Positions 1 through 12,070 of a stretch of 64,000 nt of DNA are shown here, in pieces. Below the pieces are notes generated by a model. The model saw only the letters and a program-made list of their open reading frames with translations. It did not search any database and had not been told where the DNA came from. This DNA is from Aralia elata (lineage: Eukaryota > Streptophyta > Magnoliopsida > Apiales > Araliaceae): positions 48,692,721 to 48,756,720 of the forward strand of contig CM068385.1 in the NCBI GenBank assembly GCA_034770075.1, read 5' to 3'. The translations under genes were made by a program, and so were the position numbers. Position 1 is the stretch's first letter; each line of letters starts with the position of its first letter.

Positions 1-2426
1 TTTGCACTTTTGTCGGCGTCTTCAGTTGTTCCCAGTTACTAACTGTATCCACACTGAGATACCGTCTTTGTCGATTATATGCCCTAAAAATTGCACCTTT
101 TCCATCTAGAATTCGCACTTGGATAATTTAGCATATAACTTTTCCCTTCTCAATGTCTCCAGTACTTTGTTCAGATGATCGGCATGCTCTTCTTCAGTCT
201 TTGAATAAATCAAAATGTCATCGATGAAAACTACTACAAACTTATCTAAGTACGACTTCAGAACTCGGTTCATCAAGTCCATGAATGTTGTCGGCGCGTT
301 AGTCAAACCGAAAGACATCACTAAAAACTCGTAGTGAGCATATCTCGTCCAAAACGCAGTTTTGGGTACATCTTCCTTCTTTACTTTTAGCTGATGATAT
401 CCGGTCCTCAAATCTATTTTCGAGAAATGTCTGGCTCCCTCAGTTGATCGAACAGGTCATCGATTCTTGGCAATGGATACTTATTCTTGATCGTTGATTT
501 GTTCAATTCTCGGTAGTCGATGCAGAGCCTCATCGATCTGTCCTTCTTCTTGACAAACAAAACTGGTGCTCCCCATGGGGACACACTCGGCTGAATATAC
601 CCATTGTCCAACAATTCCTGAAGTTGCATCAATAATTCCTTCATTTCCACTGGCGCCATACAATACGGAGCCTTCAAAATTGGTGCAGTTCCTGGCACTA
701 AGTTTATCACAAATTCAATTTCCCTGTCTGGCGGAAGACCGGGTAATTCACTTGGAAACACATTTGGAAACTCTCTCACTATCGGTATATTCTTAATTTC
801 TACCCCTCCTTTCTTTGTATCTACAATATAGGCTAAATAGCCTTCACATCCTTTCTTTAACAACTTCCTGGCCTGCATCATCATAAGACAACACGAACGT
901 CTCAGCGATGTGCTACCATAAAATACTACCCTTGACCGGTTCGAGGTCCGAAGGTTCACACTTTTCTTCTGACAATCAATCACTACCGCATGGTCACACA
1001 ACCAATCCATTCCCAATATTACATCGAACTCTCCCAACCTTATTGGGATCAAATCCACGCAAAAATTACATCCCTTAATCTCAGCACAACAATTACGAAG
1101 AATAAACTCTATAGGAATTACCTCGTTATTCGCAATTTCTATACTCAAAGGATTTTCTAACCGTTCTTGGGGTAAATTTAACCGTTTAGCAAAATCTTCA
1201 GACATAAAAGAACGGGTAGCACCCGAATCAAATAATACGCAGGCATTTATATCATTGATTGGGATAATACCTGACACCACGTCCTTAGCAATCACTGCAT
1301 CCTGGACAGTCATGTTAAAGGTTCGGGCAGGGGTTCGGTTCGGTGGAGTCGGTCCTCCAACCATCAGTTTGCTGCCTCCTCCTCGGTTGCCGTTTCCACC
1401 ATTGCTTCCTTTCTTCGGGCAGTCTTTGATCTGATGCTCCGTTGATCCACAAGAATAACATCCACGGTTCTTATTTGTGTTTGTGCAGTTCGGTGCCATG
1501 TGCCCCTCCTGGCCGCAATTGTAACAGATATTGCGCCCCTTCCAGCACTCTCCCTTGTGATTTTTCCCACATTTGGAACACGCTTCAATCCTCTTCTTAA
1601 ATCCTCCCTGATTATTCCCTGTCTGATTAGTGTTGGTGTTGTTGCTGTTACCACCGTCCCATTTTCTCTTTCCTGAATTGCTTCCACCGCTACTGCCACC
1701 ACCACGATAGTCTCCTCCGCTTTTCTTATTCTTCTTGTGTTGATTTAGGGCCTCAATCCCTCCTTCAGCGATGATGGCTTTTTCCAGCAGTGCACTAAAG
1801 GTTTCATTCTGAAGAATAGCTACCTTGTTATACAACCACGGCTTCAGCCCTTGTTCAAACCTATGCGCCTTCAACTCTTCAGTACTTACTTAAAACGGTG
1901 CAAAACGTGCAAGTTCATTGACTTTGGCGGCGTACTGAGCCACTGTAATGTCTCTCTGCTTCAGCTCTAAGAATTTCACTACCATTTGTCTTTCCATGCT
2001 CTTTGGGAAATAATTCTCGAAAAATAATTCCTTGAACCTGTCCCACGGTATCATTCCTTCACCTGCTCATTGTTGGTTAGCCTCCCACCAATAATTTGCT
2101 TCTCCTTTCATCATATAGGTGGCGAATACTGTTTTCTGGTCATCTCCCACGCGTGCGATAATGAAAGCCTTCTCCATCTCCTTCACCCGAGACTGGGTTT
2201 CGATCGGATCAGTTGTTCCCCTGAATTCTGGGGGTCCTACGCTTTTGAAGTCTTTGAAACTTGTTATGGGTGCTGCCAGTGGGTTGGGATTCACGGGTCC
2301 CGCATTTCTCCTTTCCATTCTCTTCAGTATATCCGTTAACCGCTGCATGGGGTCCGTCGGACCTCCTTCATTGTTAACTGATCCCTCACGTGTTGTTGGG
2401 GGTGGTATGTTGCGTCTGGGCCGCAT
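1..2426 (-). pseudogene. gag-pol: Tekay-1 gag-pol, broken and partial
   Basis: Gag starts at the ATG at 2426 (protein begins MRPRR). One frame runs from 2426 to 414 with in-frame stops at 2067-2069 and 1890-1892, both explained by C-to-T changes. It then shifts frame near 411-414 and stops again at 106-108. In order: gag capsid region (about 2330-1870, with the WWEA motif), a Gly/Asn-rich linker, three CCHC zinc knuckles near 1580-1430 (CSKCGKNHKGEC, CYNCGQEGHMAPNC, CYSCGSTEHQIKDC), an aspartic protease with LFDSGA near 1235, then reverse transcriptase including the IDYREL motif near 515 and FIDDIL near 215. RNase H and integrase would lie left of the window. Gag and pol are in a single frame, as is usual for this clade. 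The product cannot be functional as it stands. Confidence 0.9.
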
Positions 2427-2720
2427 TTTCTGCTAAACGTAAGAAAGCTTAATGTCATCATCTCATATACTACGAGAATATCTATCATGAGTACTACAAG
2501 CAGACCACAGAGCGACACACTCTATTAGCAACTCATAAAGAAATATAGCTTCATTGTAAGGAATGTATATACCTTTCACAACTCTCTAGGACGCGTCTAT
2601 CTAAGATCGCCCCAAAACTCTACATGAGTTTTATCTACTCTTATCCTCTATACACTTCCTAAGGTTATAGCCTAAAGACCTCTCTCTAAAGGTTTATAAC
2701 CTAAGGCTTTGATACCAACC
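2427..2720 (-). other. Tekay-1 leader with primer-binding site
   Basis: Untranslated leader of about 290 bases between the 5' LTR and gag. The primer-binding site is at 2705-2717 and reads TGGTATCAAAGCC on the minus strand, a match to the initiator tRNA-Met 3' end with one difference from the common TGGTATCAGAGCC. Three bases separate it from the LTR. There is no extra ORF here, in contrast to Tekay-3. Confidence 0.85.
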
Positions 2721-5700
2721 TGTGACGCCCCCAAATCCGGGTCACCTGAACCGTGGATCTGGTTCGTTACTATCTAACACATGCATCATACTATCGATAC
2801 TTTACAACAGAAATAAAGGAATATTTACATTGATATAACATAAATAATCCTGTCCCAAGTCTCGAAACCAAGACTACTACAAAACACAACTTAATACATA
2901 AGGGTAATTAAGTTTTAATACATCACAAAAGTCAACGAGTCTTAATACATAATCAAAATGGTAATCTTAACGGTAAAAAGCTAATCAGTAGCTTTGCCTT
3001 TGCCTTTATCCTTCCCTGAGCTTTCACCACGAGCTCCACTAACTGAAATATTTTAAAGAAAGCAAGGGTGAGCAACAAATTTGCTCAACAAGTATAATAA
3101 CAATAATCGTGAATCATCACATGAATACTTTATAGCTTACAAGAATCAAGAGAATAAAATATAGCTCAAGAACTTGCACAATTCCTACGAATTGTCTCTT
3201 TAACACAATTGTAGGGCCTCTATGGACCGAATGATTCCAATGTTCCCAAATGGAGGAAATATTCTATACTGAATAGTCATCATGACACTAAACTTTTACT
3301 AGATTCACCAGAATTTCATCTGATAACCCAACATACTAATACACTAGGTGATCAACCTAACGTACCTGGTGTTATGCATAACCCCTTTTACATATTGTTC
3401 GCGCGCGTGTCGGTTCCCCGACATACATATTGTTTCCCCTACTATGAGGGTTGTTCATCTCAGCTTTACATAGGAATCCAAACCAAACAATTTGATCGGA
3501 TAGCTTTACTTAACAACAATGATGATTTAATATACGTCTAGCCAAAACAATTGGCTTTGACATCTATCTTATGTAGTTCATAGAATATAGAACTTGAAAG
3601 CTTTAATAACATGCGTTGAAGCATAGCTAGGTAACGTGAACGATTATCAGTTCATCTTAAGAGTACTTGCAATATGACCATGATTGAAGTAAAGGAACCC
3701 TGTACAGAATATCTCGAATAAGATAAGAAACTCACTTAATGGAGTAATACTTGCAACAATATACAACATTTGTAGAAGATAGGAAACTTGCTCAAATAAA
3801 ATAGTTGAGTAAGGAATTTGTAATAATATAGAATGATTGCTCAGTCAATAAATAACTCGCACAATAAATAAATGTTGTACAGTTGAGAAACTCTGCCCAA
3901 TATTAAATTGAGTTAGGGTAAAGGAAACTTGCCCAACACAAGGGTTAGACAAGAGTTAGGAAACTTGCATAACATATACCTGTTTGCACGAGATAAAAGT
4001 AGTGCATATGGTTTAAAAACTTGCCTGGTGCGTCTGCTACAATATTACAATACACGCTCCTTAATATCCTACACATGTAAATACATATTCATATAACAAT
4101 TAGTCACATAAGGATTAAGTTTAAAACAGACGTTGCATTATTAAAACACATTGATTGCCACTACGACTACCCAGTCGGGGGTCTCGCTCCCCGGTGAGCG
4201 AGCGGCTGCCGATTTGATTGACACTTAGCATACAATTAAGCAATTAAGGCTTAACAAGATATAAATAACTAACTTGTCTAATCATTTTATACAAAAATAT
4301 AAGTTGTAGACCCGCTGGAAAAATTCACTGGGTCTGACCCGACTTGACCCGGTCTGACTGACCCGACCTAGGTCAGACACGGGCTTGACACTGCGGCGTC
4401 AAGCTTAGTGCTTGGACCTCACACTGCGGCGTGAGTCCCGTGTTATTCCCGTGGCACGCTTCACGCTGCGACGTGAGCCTTAGTACTTGGATCTCACGCT
4501 GTGGCGTGAGTCCCGGTCTTTCCCCGACAGGATTCACGCTGCGGCGTGGGCCTTAGTAATTGGACCCCACGCTGCGGCATGAGCCCCCTTCATTCCCTGG
4601 ATAGGCCACGCTGCGGCGTGAGTTATTGGCACGACAGCGTCAACCATCTAGTGGCTGGATTCTGGGCTTTTGCCCAGTTCGCAAATTGGTCCATTTCGGA
4701 CTCTATGGACTCCTAATTCATAGGGCTACAACATATCAAAAATTTAGAATTACCCATAAACATTAACATGACCAGTTTTTGAGCCAAAATACAAAATGAA
4801 AACTATGTTTTCGTGTTCTTGGTGTTCTTCATCAAAATCAACACCAAATCTTTGTTTTAACTCCTTTTAACTCCATTCCAACTGGGTTATGAAAATAACC
4901 CATGGAACTACAATATTACAACATTAATTAGACCAAACAATTACTCAATCAAGGCTTTATAGTCCTCTAAATCGTCCAAAAGTTATTTTGTCCAAAAAGT
5001 CCAAAGTTTCATCCTTTATGCCAAGGTTCGGATCATTCATTGATTTTGTTCCACTTTGAGGTTATTAATAGCTTACAAGATGTCTTGGTGACAATAAAAA
5101 TCGACCACAACCAACAATTACAACAACAATTGCAAGAAATGCTCAAACCCAACGGTTTGAGCTCAAGAACACAGAGAACTCAAAAATTCTATCAAAATCA
5201 AATTGAATGAATTATTTGGTCAATTGTTTACCTTGTAAATCCCTTCTAGGTGCTAAGAAAATTGCTAGGCTCGATTGGATTGAGTTTCTTCTTCCTCCTT
5301 GGTTCACCGTGCTCCTCCTCCTTCTTCCGTGTACTTCTTCTTCCTCTGTCCTTATTCTTCTGCTTCTTCCCTTCAATGTTCTCTCTCTCTAACTGCAGCA
5401 CTCTCACTCCCAATCTCTCTCAATCTTCAGTTGGTTTAGGGAAGGAATGGGAGAGGAGAAGTTTGAATGGAATGACAGCTTGGAGGGCTTCGGGAGGATG
5501 AAGGGAGTAGCTCAAGAATGTTCAGCAAATTTGGAAAATTTAGGCATTGAGCCTTGTAAAGAGCAGCATGCTGCCGACCATGCTATCTTTCCTTGCATTT
5601 GATTGGTCCAAAGGTTTAGGTTGGTTCTCTCTTGGAGTAAAAAGCCAAAATAAATACCCAAATACACAAAAATATACCCGAATACTCCCACTTTTGTACC

Positions 5701-6176
5701 CAATTTGGTAAATAACTCTACCCAAAATTAAAATGGGTACTCCCAGTAATTATTGGGACACATAAAAATAATTATTATGGGATTTGTCCAAATATTCGGA
5801 ACACCCATATAATACATTTCGGATACCGAATAAAACACGATTGGGCTCAAAATGAAAATCTGACACTTGGAAAAATTATCACTTCGCACACGTGTATTAC
5901 TGAAATTTATTAAGGTTGAAAAAGACACAAAAATATTATGGCGTGAATAGTGCCTCGGTAAACGTGTCCCGTGAATAGTGATTTTGCGATTTTTCACGAA
6001 GTCAATATATTCACCCTAACGACACTACAACACGTAAAATTTAACACATACACATATTCTAGGTTATATCACAACCTTTAAGCACATAACACATAATAAT
6101 ATAAATAAAAATAAAAATTCATTTTATTCACACATAAACTCGGGTTACAAGGAAATTAAAATTCCCGATCGTTACA
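2721..6176 (-). repeat. 5' LTR of Tekay-1 (about 3.46 kb)
   Basis: On the plus strand it starts TGTGACGCCC and ends CGATCGTTACA, giving TG...CA ends on either strand. It has no credible protein-coding capacity; the Leu-rich frames around 5207-5501 come from CT-rich sequence. It holds an inverted-repeat word array at 4385-4622 and a diffuse set of GGAAACTTGC-type repeats at about 3770-4030. The other LTR of this element is outside the window, so age cannot be judged. Confidence 0.88.
4385..4622. repeat. Array of 7 GC-rich inverted-repeat words in the Tekay-1 LTR
   Basis: Seven copies of a near-palindrome, consensus CTCACGCTGCGGCGTGAG, at about 4385-4402 (TTGACACTGCGGCGTCAA), 4418-4435, 4460-4476, 4492-4510, 4533-4549, 4565-4583 and 4605-4622. 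Some are joined by a recurring spacer like CCTTAGTACTTGGA. Each word can fold into a stem of 5-6 bp plus GC pairs. Confidence 0.9.
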
Positions 6177-7784
6177 GTTCGTGGTACTATTCATTGATGA
6201 TATCTTGATTTATTCAAGGACCAACGAGGAGCACGAAGAACATTTGAGGATAGTATTAGAAACACTAAGGAAGGAGAGAATGTATGCAAAATTTTCCAAA
6301 TGTGAATTCTGGTTGGAAAGGGTACAATTTTTAGGACATGTAATAGATAAGGATGGGATATCAGTAGATCTTGCAAAGGTGGAGGCAGTAATCGGTTGGG
6401 AATAGCCAAAGACGCCCACAGATGTACGAAGTTTCTTAGGGTTAGCCGGGTACTATCGAAGATTTATCCAAGATTTTTCTAAGGTAGCGACCCCGTTGAC
6501 CAATTTAACTAGAAATACGGTGAAGTTTGTGTGGACGGAGAAATATGAAGAAAGCTTTAAAGAGTTAAAGAAGAGGCTGAGTAAGGCACCTATGTTATCC
6601 CTACCAAATGACACGGGAAGTTTTGTAGTGTATAGTGATGCGTCACATAAGGGATTTGGTTGTGTGCTAATGCAAAATAGCAAGGTCATTGCGTACGCTT
6701 CACGTCAGCTGAAAGATTACGAGAAGAGGTACCCTACCCATGACTTAGAGTTAATGACAGTAGTTTTTACCTTGAAAATTTGGAGGCACTACCTTTATGG
6801 GGAAAAATGTGAGATATATACAGACCATAAGAGTTTAAAGTATATCTTCACATAGAAGGAGTTGAACATGCATCAAAGGAGATGGTTGGAACTGATCAAG
6901 GACTACGATTGTGAGATCCTTTATCATCCAGGGAAGGCAAATATAGTGGCAGATGCATTGAGTCGAAAGGGCAAGGAGAAATTGTCGATGTTAACGGCTC
7001 AGGAAGAGCTAATAAGGGAGATGACGTGATTAGAAATTGAAGTGAGGAATCCGAGAGAATCGGGAGAAAAATTGTACACAATGGAGGCTCGTCCAACATT
7101 GTTAGACAAAGTGAAAGAGGCACAAGAGACGGATAAGGAATGCGAACGGATAAACAGAAGGATAGCAGAAAATATGGAGGAGAAATTTAGAAGGGATAAT
7201 GATGGAATTTTAAGATTTGAGAATCGAGTGTGGGTACCAATGGTGGTCGAGTTAAGAGAAGAAATTTCACAATAGGCGTATAATTCAGCATACTTTATTC
7301 ATCCAGGCAACACAAAGATATACCAAAGTCTCCGTCAACATTTTTGGTGGCCTAACATGAAGCGAGAAGTTGCGCAATTCGTCAGCAAATGTTTGACCTA
7401 TTAGAAGGTGAAAGTTGAACATTAGAGGCCAAATGGTCTACTTCAACCATTAGAAATATCGAAATGGAAATGGGAACACATTACGATGGATTTCGTCGTA
7501 GGATTGCCCGTTACTCAGAAAGGTTATGATGCCATATGGGTTCTTGTAGATAGATTAACGAAGACTGCTCACCTTTTGCCAATAAAGGTGAGGTTTAACT
7601 TAGATCAGTTAGCTAAGTTAAACATAAAAGAAATTGTGTCGCGACATGGAGTGCCGGTATCGATCGTATCAGACAGAGATCTGCGCTTCATGTCAAATTT
7701 TTGGAGAAGCTTACAAGACTAGATGGGAACGCAGCTAAGGTTAAGCACAGCGTATCATCCGCAGACTGACGGTCAAAGCAAACT
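6177..7784 (+). pseudogene. pol: Tekay-2 pol fragment: RT, RNase H, truncated integrase
   Basis: It begins within the catalytic palm of reverse transcriptase (FIDDIL at 6190-6207) and continues in one frame with scattered stops (near 6402, 6853, 7027, 7273, about 7403, 7423 and 7720). RNase H shows YSDAS and TDHKSLKY (about 6630-6845). The integrase has an H-H zinc-finger half (FIHP, LRQHFWW), a damaged C-C half in which the second Cys position is lost to a stop, then core motifs MDFVVG and VSDRD. It ends at STAYHPQTDGQSK near 7780. The third catalytic acidic residue (the E of the D,D-35-E triad), the C-terminal domain and any chromodomain are deleted. Most stops replace a Q, W or R codon by C-to-T changes. 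Confidence 0.9.
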
Positions 7785-7822
7785 ATTACATTCCCCGTCC
7801 TTATAAGGGGGGAGAATGTAAT
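7785..7822. repeat. 38-bp near-perfect palindrome at a deletion joint
   Basis: The left arm starts ATTACATTCCCC and the right arm ends GGGGAGAATGTAAT, centred on TTATAA. By hand, 34 of 38 positions pair. The right arm is the natural junction of polypurine tract and LTR start; the left arm looks like an inverted copy of it and replaces the lost 3' end of integrase. Confidence 0.85.
7805..7816 (+). promoter_or_regulatory. Polypurine tract of Tekay-2
   Basis: AAGGGGGGAGAA directly precedes the LTR start TGTAATACC at 7817. This is the expected plus-strand priming site for reverse transcription. Confidence 0.9.
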
Positions 7823-8660
7823 ACCTAATAAATTAAAAGATTATTATTAATGGGAATGAGAATTTGTTTGAGTATAATTATGTGCATTTGTGTGTAATGT
7901 GTGATTATAAGGATTAGTTAACTCATGATATTAAATCATGTATGAATTATGAGAAGAGTTTAAGATGGAATTATAAAATGTGTTAAGCTTAAGTTATGAA
8001 TTAATTAAGCTTGGAGAATGAGCCTTGTGTGGCATAATGATTCATGATGAATCAAACTAAATAAATAGAAGAAAATGAGACAATGCAGGTTGGTACTAAG
8101 AATAGTAAGCTACCTGTGTACTATAATGTTAGTTATGAATAAGGATGAATTGTTAAGAATTAAGGGATGGTTATGACATCTGGATATATGTATAATGAAA
8201 AAATTAAATTAATATATGAAGCTAAGACTGATGGTGAGGATAAATGGATTAATTGTGTAATGTAATGGACTGTTACATGTATTTAGTTAGGAGGAGAGTC
8301 CAATAGCATATTAAGTTTAGCCCAGGGGAAATGTGTTCTTATGTGTTGTTCGGCCCAGATGGAATTAAAGGAGTGAGCCCAAAGCAACTGACCCAATATA
8401 TAAAGCTTATATTTTAGCCATGTGCTGATATTTAATTAAATATTAAGATATCAACAGTAACCTCCAGATCTGCCGAGTTGGCCTATAGCCACTCTAAGTT
8501 CGTTTACTCCAATCACAATAAAACAAGAATGAGTATATTTGTATGGTCTGTAGAGAAGTTGGTAAAGACTTTTTACCTAACCCTTCTTAATCGTTGGGCA
8601 AAACAAAATTTTGTTGGGCAAATACGAATGGCAATGGGTAAAATACGAATAAGAGCTCTC

Positions 8661-8670
8661 CTATAAATAG
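8661..8670 (+). promoter_or_regulatory. TATA box in Tekay-2 LTR
   Basis: CTATAAATAG set in a small palindrome (CTCCTATAAATAGGAG), about 845 bases into the LTR. Transcription would start about 30 bases downstream, near 8695. Assigned from motif and position only. Confidence 0.7.
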
Positions 8671-9683
8671 GAGCTTCCAATTCAGTTCAAAACATTGCTT
8701 ATCATCTGTTAAGTTTACAATAGAGAGAAAAAGAGAGCCGAGAGATAAAAAGAATGAGTTAGAAGGAACTCTTATAGTTCGAAAAGTAGCAGAGTCTAAG
8801 AAGGGAAAAGGCAGTAGATAGTCCATTCATAGTCATCACTAAGAGAAAAGAACTTCAAGAAGGTATAACCCTCTAACCTTATAATGTTGTTCTACGGATT
8901 TGTGCATTTAGTATATTTCAGTTGGGTAACATAGTTATACGTGTTTGATTATGGGAGGACTATATGTGGAAATCATGGTGGATTCTGAAGTCATAAGGTG
9001 GTGTTGATGGAGGTTATGCATTGATATAAAATGTGTAATAACTTAAGAATGGAATCGAAAAAGACTTCATTAAAACACACCACTAAGAGCACATTAAAAA
9101 CAAAACAAAATAGAAGACCTGTAATGAGCACAAAGTCTTGTATGTTCATCACCCTGTAGACCATAAGGTAGTGGTTGTTAAACCTATGGACTAATTATTA
9201 TTAAATAAACAGAAATATTAACCTTGTTAAATGTCATTTGTCAACTTGAACTATCTGTCAATCTGAGAGGTCATCAGTAACCTAACCAAGTGAGTTAAAC
9301 TCAAGCTTTGAATTTAGAAATGTATGAGCTATAACCAAGCCTTATAAACACAAGAATGGTCTATGTCTGACTTGGTGTCTATACCAGGTCTCAATACCCT
9401 TAAATTGTGGAAGTTTTCTTAGTCTCAGCTTCCTAAACAAATAAACTAGTGTCAAGGTCAGTCGTAGAGTGACAGACCCATGGTTGGTTCTATGTCAAAT
9501 TTCAACTGATAGTGAACCGTTGTAATCTCTTTTAATCTTAATTCCTAGAGTCAGTGAACCATATTCAAAGTCAGACTCAATTCTATGTTCATAAGTTAGT
9601 TTAAACCATAGAGTATAATCTCTAAATGAGCAGTTAAAGAATGTCTTTTAAAATGGAAGTCATAAGATTTTCCTCAGTTCTAA

Positions 9684-10002
9684 ATCGTAGAGTGAACCCA
9701 AGCCGTAGTGTGACTGGACTGGTCGATCGTAGAGTGATTGAGCCAATCGTAGAGTTAAATCATAGGGTGTTAAACCAAATCGTAGAGTGACTTCTACAGA
9801 TCATAGAACACTTCCACCAAATCGTAGAGTAATTCCACAGACCATATAACATTTCTATGTGATCGTAGAGTGACCTTGCCAAATTTTAGAGTCACTTCAA
9901 CCAAGTCGTAGAGTGCCAAGACTGCGCAATCGTGGAGCTCCAACCCTACAATCGTAAAGTATTGCACACGGATCGTAGAGTCTTCCTGACAAATCGTAGA
10001 GT
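9684..10002 (+). repeat. Array of ATCGTAGAGT words in Tekay-2 LTR
   Basis: At least eight exact or one-off copies of ATCGTAGAGT (for example 9684-9693, 9726-9735, 9746-9755, 9821-9830, 9862-9871, 9972-9981, 9993-10002), with weaker variants between them such as TCGTAGAGTG and TCATAGAAC. Spacing is irregular, about 20-45 bases. The same decamer occurs in Tekay-3 and SIRE-1. Confidence 0.92.
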
Positions 10003-11746
10003 GCTTTTGCAGACTACCTGGAAGGTTAAGTTCTGCTCTATACTTCCTATACATTCCTAAAACAGATACATTACTAGTAAATGAGAGCAGGACAAGCTTG
10101 TCAAACTAGAATCATGATAATAACAAGTGAGAGATGAGGAAACACATGAAAACTACATTGTTCACGTATCCTAGTTGTGGGGCCAACTGAGATTATTAAA
10201 GTGGTGTGCAACAGAGATTAACCATTAGAATAACCTATGATTAATGTAGGTCATCTGAAGGAGAAATTAGAGTTAAACAGTAGCGGCAGTTCAGGCAAGT
10301 TCCTAACTTACACAACTTTATATATTGTGCAAGTTTCTTACACAGACTATATATATTGTGCAAGTTCCCTAACTTGTATCAATTGTTTATCATGTGCAAA
10401 TTCTTAACTTACACAATCTTATATATTGTGCAAGTGTGACACCCCTAAATTCAGATACCAATACCTCGAATTTGGTGCTCACGATAAACAACATCCAATT
10501 ACCTTAAATCAACATATGATAACTAATGCGGAATGAATAATCATATATTGATCATTACAAAAGGTTCACTATGGTCCCAAGGTCTGTAACTTTAAATCAA
10601 ATATAACACATAGCTTAAAAATATATCCTCTAGAGTTCAAGTTACATCAACTGTTATCTAACAAAACATTTAAACAAATGGCATGTCCATCCGAAGTCTA
10701 GAACTTCATCTTCTCCTTGCCTTTATCTCTGCTCGAGCACTCGGGCTTAGCTGTAAAGTTTTCATGATATAGCAAGGGTGAGCAACGAGTTTGCTCAGCA
10801 AGTTTCAAAGTTGGAAAGAATGATATATCATGAATGAAAAGGAAATAAATGGAATCCATTCAACAATATGAATGACTTGAATCAGATAATCAATGTCAAT
10901 GAATAATGAAGATTGATTATTAAAATGCCAAACAGTCGAAGACTATGAACATACGTTAAGGCATCGATCACTTGATTGACCCTTATTAGGTTACAATTCC
11001 CAGATCTTATACTCGAGGGGATCAGCCTCTCGTACCATATATATATGTATAACATTTAATTCTGTTTTGTATCGTATTAGATACTTAGGAAACTCCCCTC
11101 CATGGGGTTGTTCATTTCAGTCTAAGAATCTGCACCAACTACTGGTTTAGATAGCTTTTAAATTACTCCACATACATGAGTCTAGCCGAACAAATGGCTT
11201 AAGCTTTTCTTCAATAGTTCATGAATGCCAAAACGTTAAACAATAGCATAATTCAATAACATATCAGAATTTAAATGCACTACGTGCGAATGCTAATAAT
11301 ATCGATGTGGAATAATTCTAAAACAATTAATCCACTTAGCTCATGTTTGAGAAATAGTACTCGAGCTTAATTTAAGAAAATTGCATTATGTACGAAACTT
11401 AAGAACTTGCTCAATATAAAGATTGATTACGACCGAACTTGCACACAGTATTCAAGGTGTGTAAGATAGGGGAACTTACAAAGATATACACGACAGTATA
11501 ACATATAATCTAAAAGCTCGAAGTGAGGGAACTTGAATAATATTTGAAACCCGCACACAATATGTAAGGGTATATAGGTTAGGAACTTGCCTGGTCTGCT
11601 GCTTACTTCTTACTCTATAATTCTGTTCCGCAAGTACCCTACAGGAATTATAGTGTACTCTCTGATTAGTTAAGCTGAACATTAATAATGGACTAAATAA
11701 ACTTGCTCAAGAGGTTCATACGGTTTGCTCTATAATCCACTCAAAT

Positions 11747-12070
11747 ACTCTACGATCTGCTATGACAGCACTACGATCAGTATGGCTTTAATATTGTCGA
11801 TGGAGTTACTCTACGATCTGTGGGGTGACTCTACGACCACTAACTTGATGACGTTATGCCAAGGTCAGTTGACTTGACTTAGCAGTGCTCTACTCTGACT
11901 TCTACAATCACTAGCAAAGCTTCTACGACTTACGGATGGAGCTCTACGATGGCCGATTCCATTCTATGATGGCCGAGTGAAGCTCTACAATCGGCAGAGT
12001 CCACTCTACGATAGCTGAGTGAAACTCTATGATCGGCAGAGTCCACTCTACGATCGACAGAGTCCACTCA
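11747..12070 (-). repeat. Array of ACTCTACGAT words in Tekay-3 3' LTR
   Basis: Exact copies at 11747-11756, 11808-11817, 12003-12012 and 12045-12054, with variants between. Near the end the words are paired with inverted partners, as in ACTCTACGATCGACAGAGT, which can form a stem. The matching array in the 5' LTR is at about 51625-51960 with a slightly different arrangement of units. Confidence 0.9.

Larger units (their letters stand above)
1..6176 (-). mobile_element. Tekay-1: Ty3/gypsy chromovirus, truncated by window edge
   Basis: Minus-strand LTR retrotransposon. In element orientation it reads 5' LTR (6176 to 2721), primer-binding site, gag, protease and the start of reverse transcriptase, then leaves the window at position 1. 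The LTR is flanked by TG and CA, and the binding site matches initiator tRNA-Met. Gag with three CCHC knuckles followed by a DSGA protease and an FIDD reverse transcriptase gives Ty3/gypsy; the long LTR ending in GGGGGCGTCACA and the close similarity to Tekay-3, which has a chromodomain, point to Tekay. Its outer LTR end at 6176 abuts a reverse-transcriptase codon series on the plus strand, so it inserted into Tekay-2; the likely 5-bp target duplication is GTTCG at 6177-6181. The partner duplication lies off the left edge. Confidence 0.9.
6177..10434 (+). mobile_element. Tekay-2: Ty3/gypsy chromovirus, left segment
   Basis: Plus-strand element entered at its reverse transcriptase, because Tekay-1 inserted there and the 5' half lies off the left edge. 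It holds the rest of reverse transcriptase, RNase H, an integrase with a large 3' deletion, a polypurine tract (7805-7816) and the first 2618 bases of the 3' LTR. Tekay-3 then interrupts the LTR, which resumes at 53393 and ends at 54457. The target duplications around Tekay-3 are GCAAG (10430-10434) and ACAAG (53393-53397), one mismatch. Confidence 0.88.
7817..10434 (+). repeat. 3' LTR of Tekay-2, first part
   Basis: Starts TGTAATACC after the polypurine tract. It includes a TATA box at 8661-8670, an array of ATCGTAGAGT words at 9684-10002, and direct repeats around GTGCAAGTT at about 10290-10434. Tekay-3 inserted in the last of these repeats. Joined to 53393-54457 (counting one target-site copy) the LTR is about 3.68 kb. 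No coding frame in it resembles a protein family. Confidence 0.88.

Noticed and set aside
2705..2717. tRNA-like sequence (also at 17551, 47232, 50297)
   Set aside because: Only the 12-15 bases complementary to a tRNA 3' end are present, next to LTRs: primer-binding sites, not tRNA genes.
5207..5501. Leu-rich plus-strand frames that look like membrane proteins
   Set aside because: Low-complexity CT-rich sequence inside the Tekay-1 LTR; overlapping frames give the same hydrophobic pattern.
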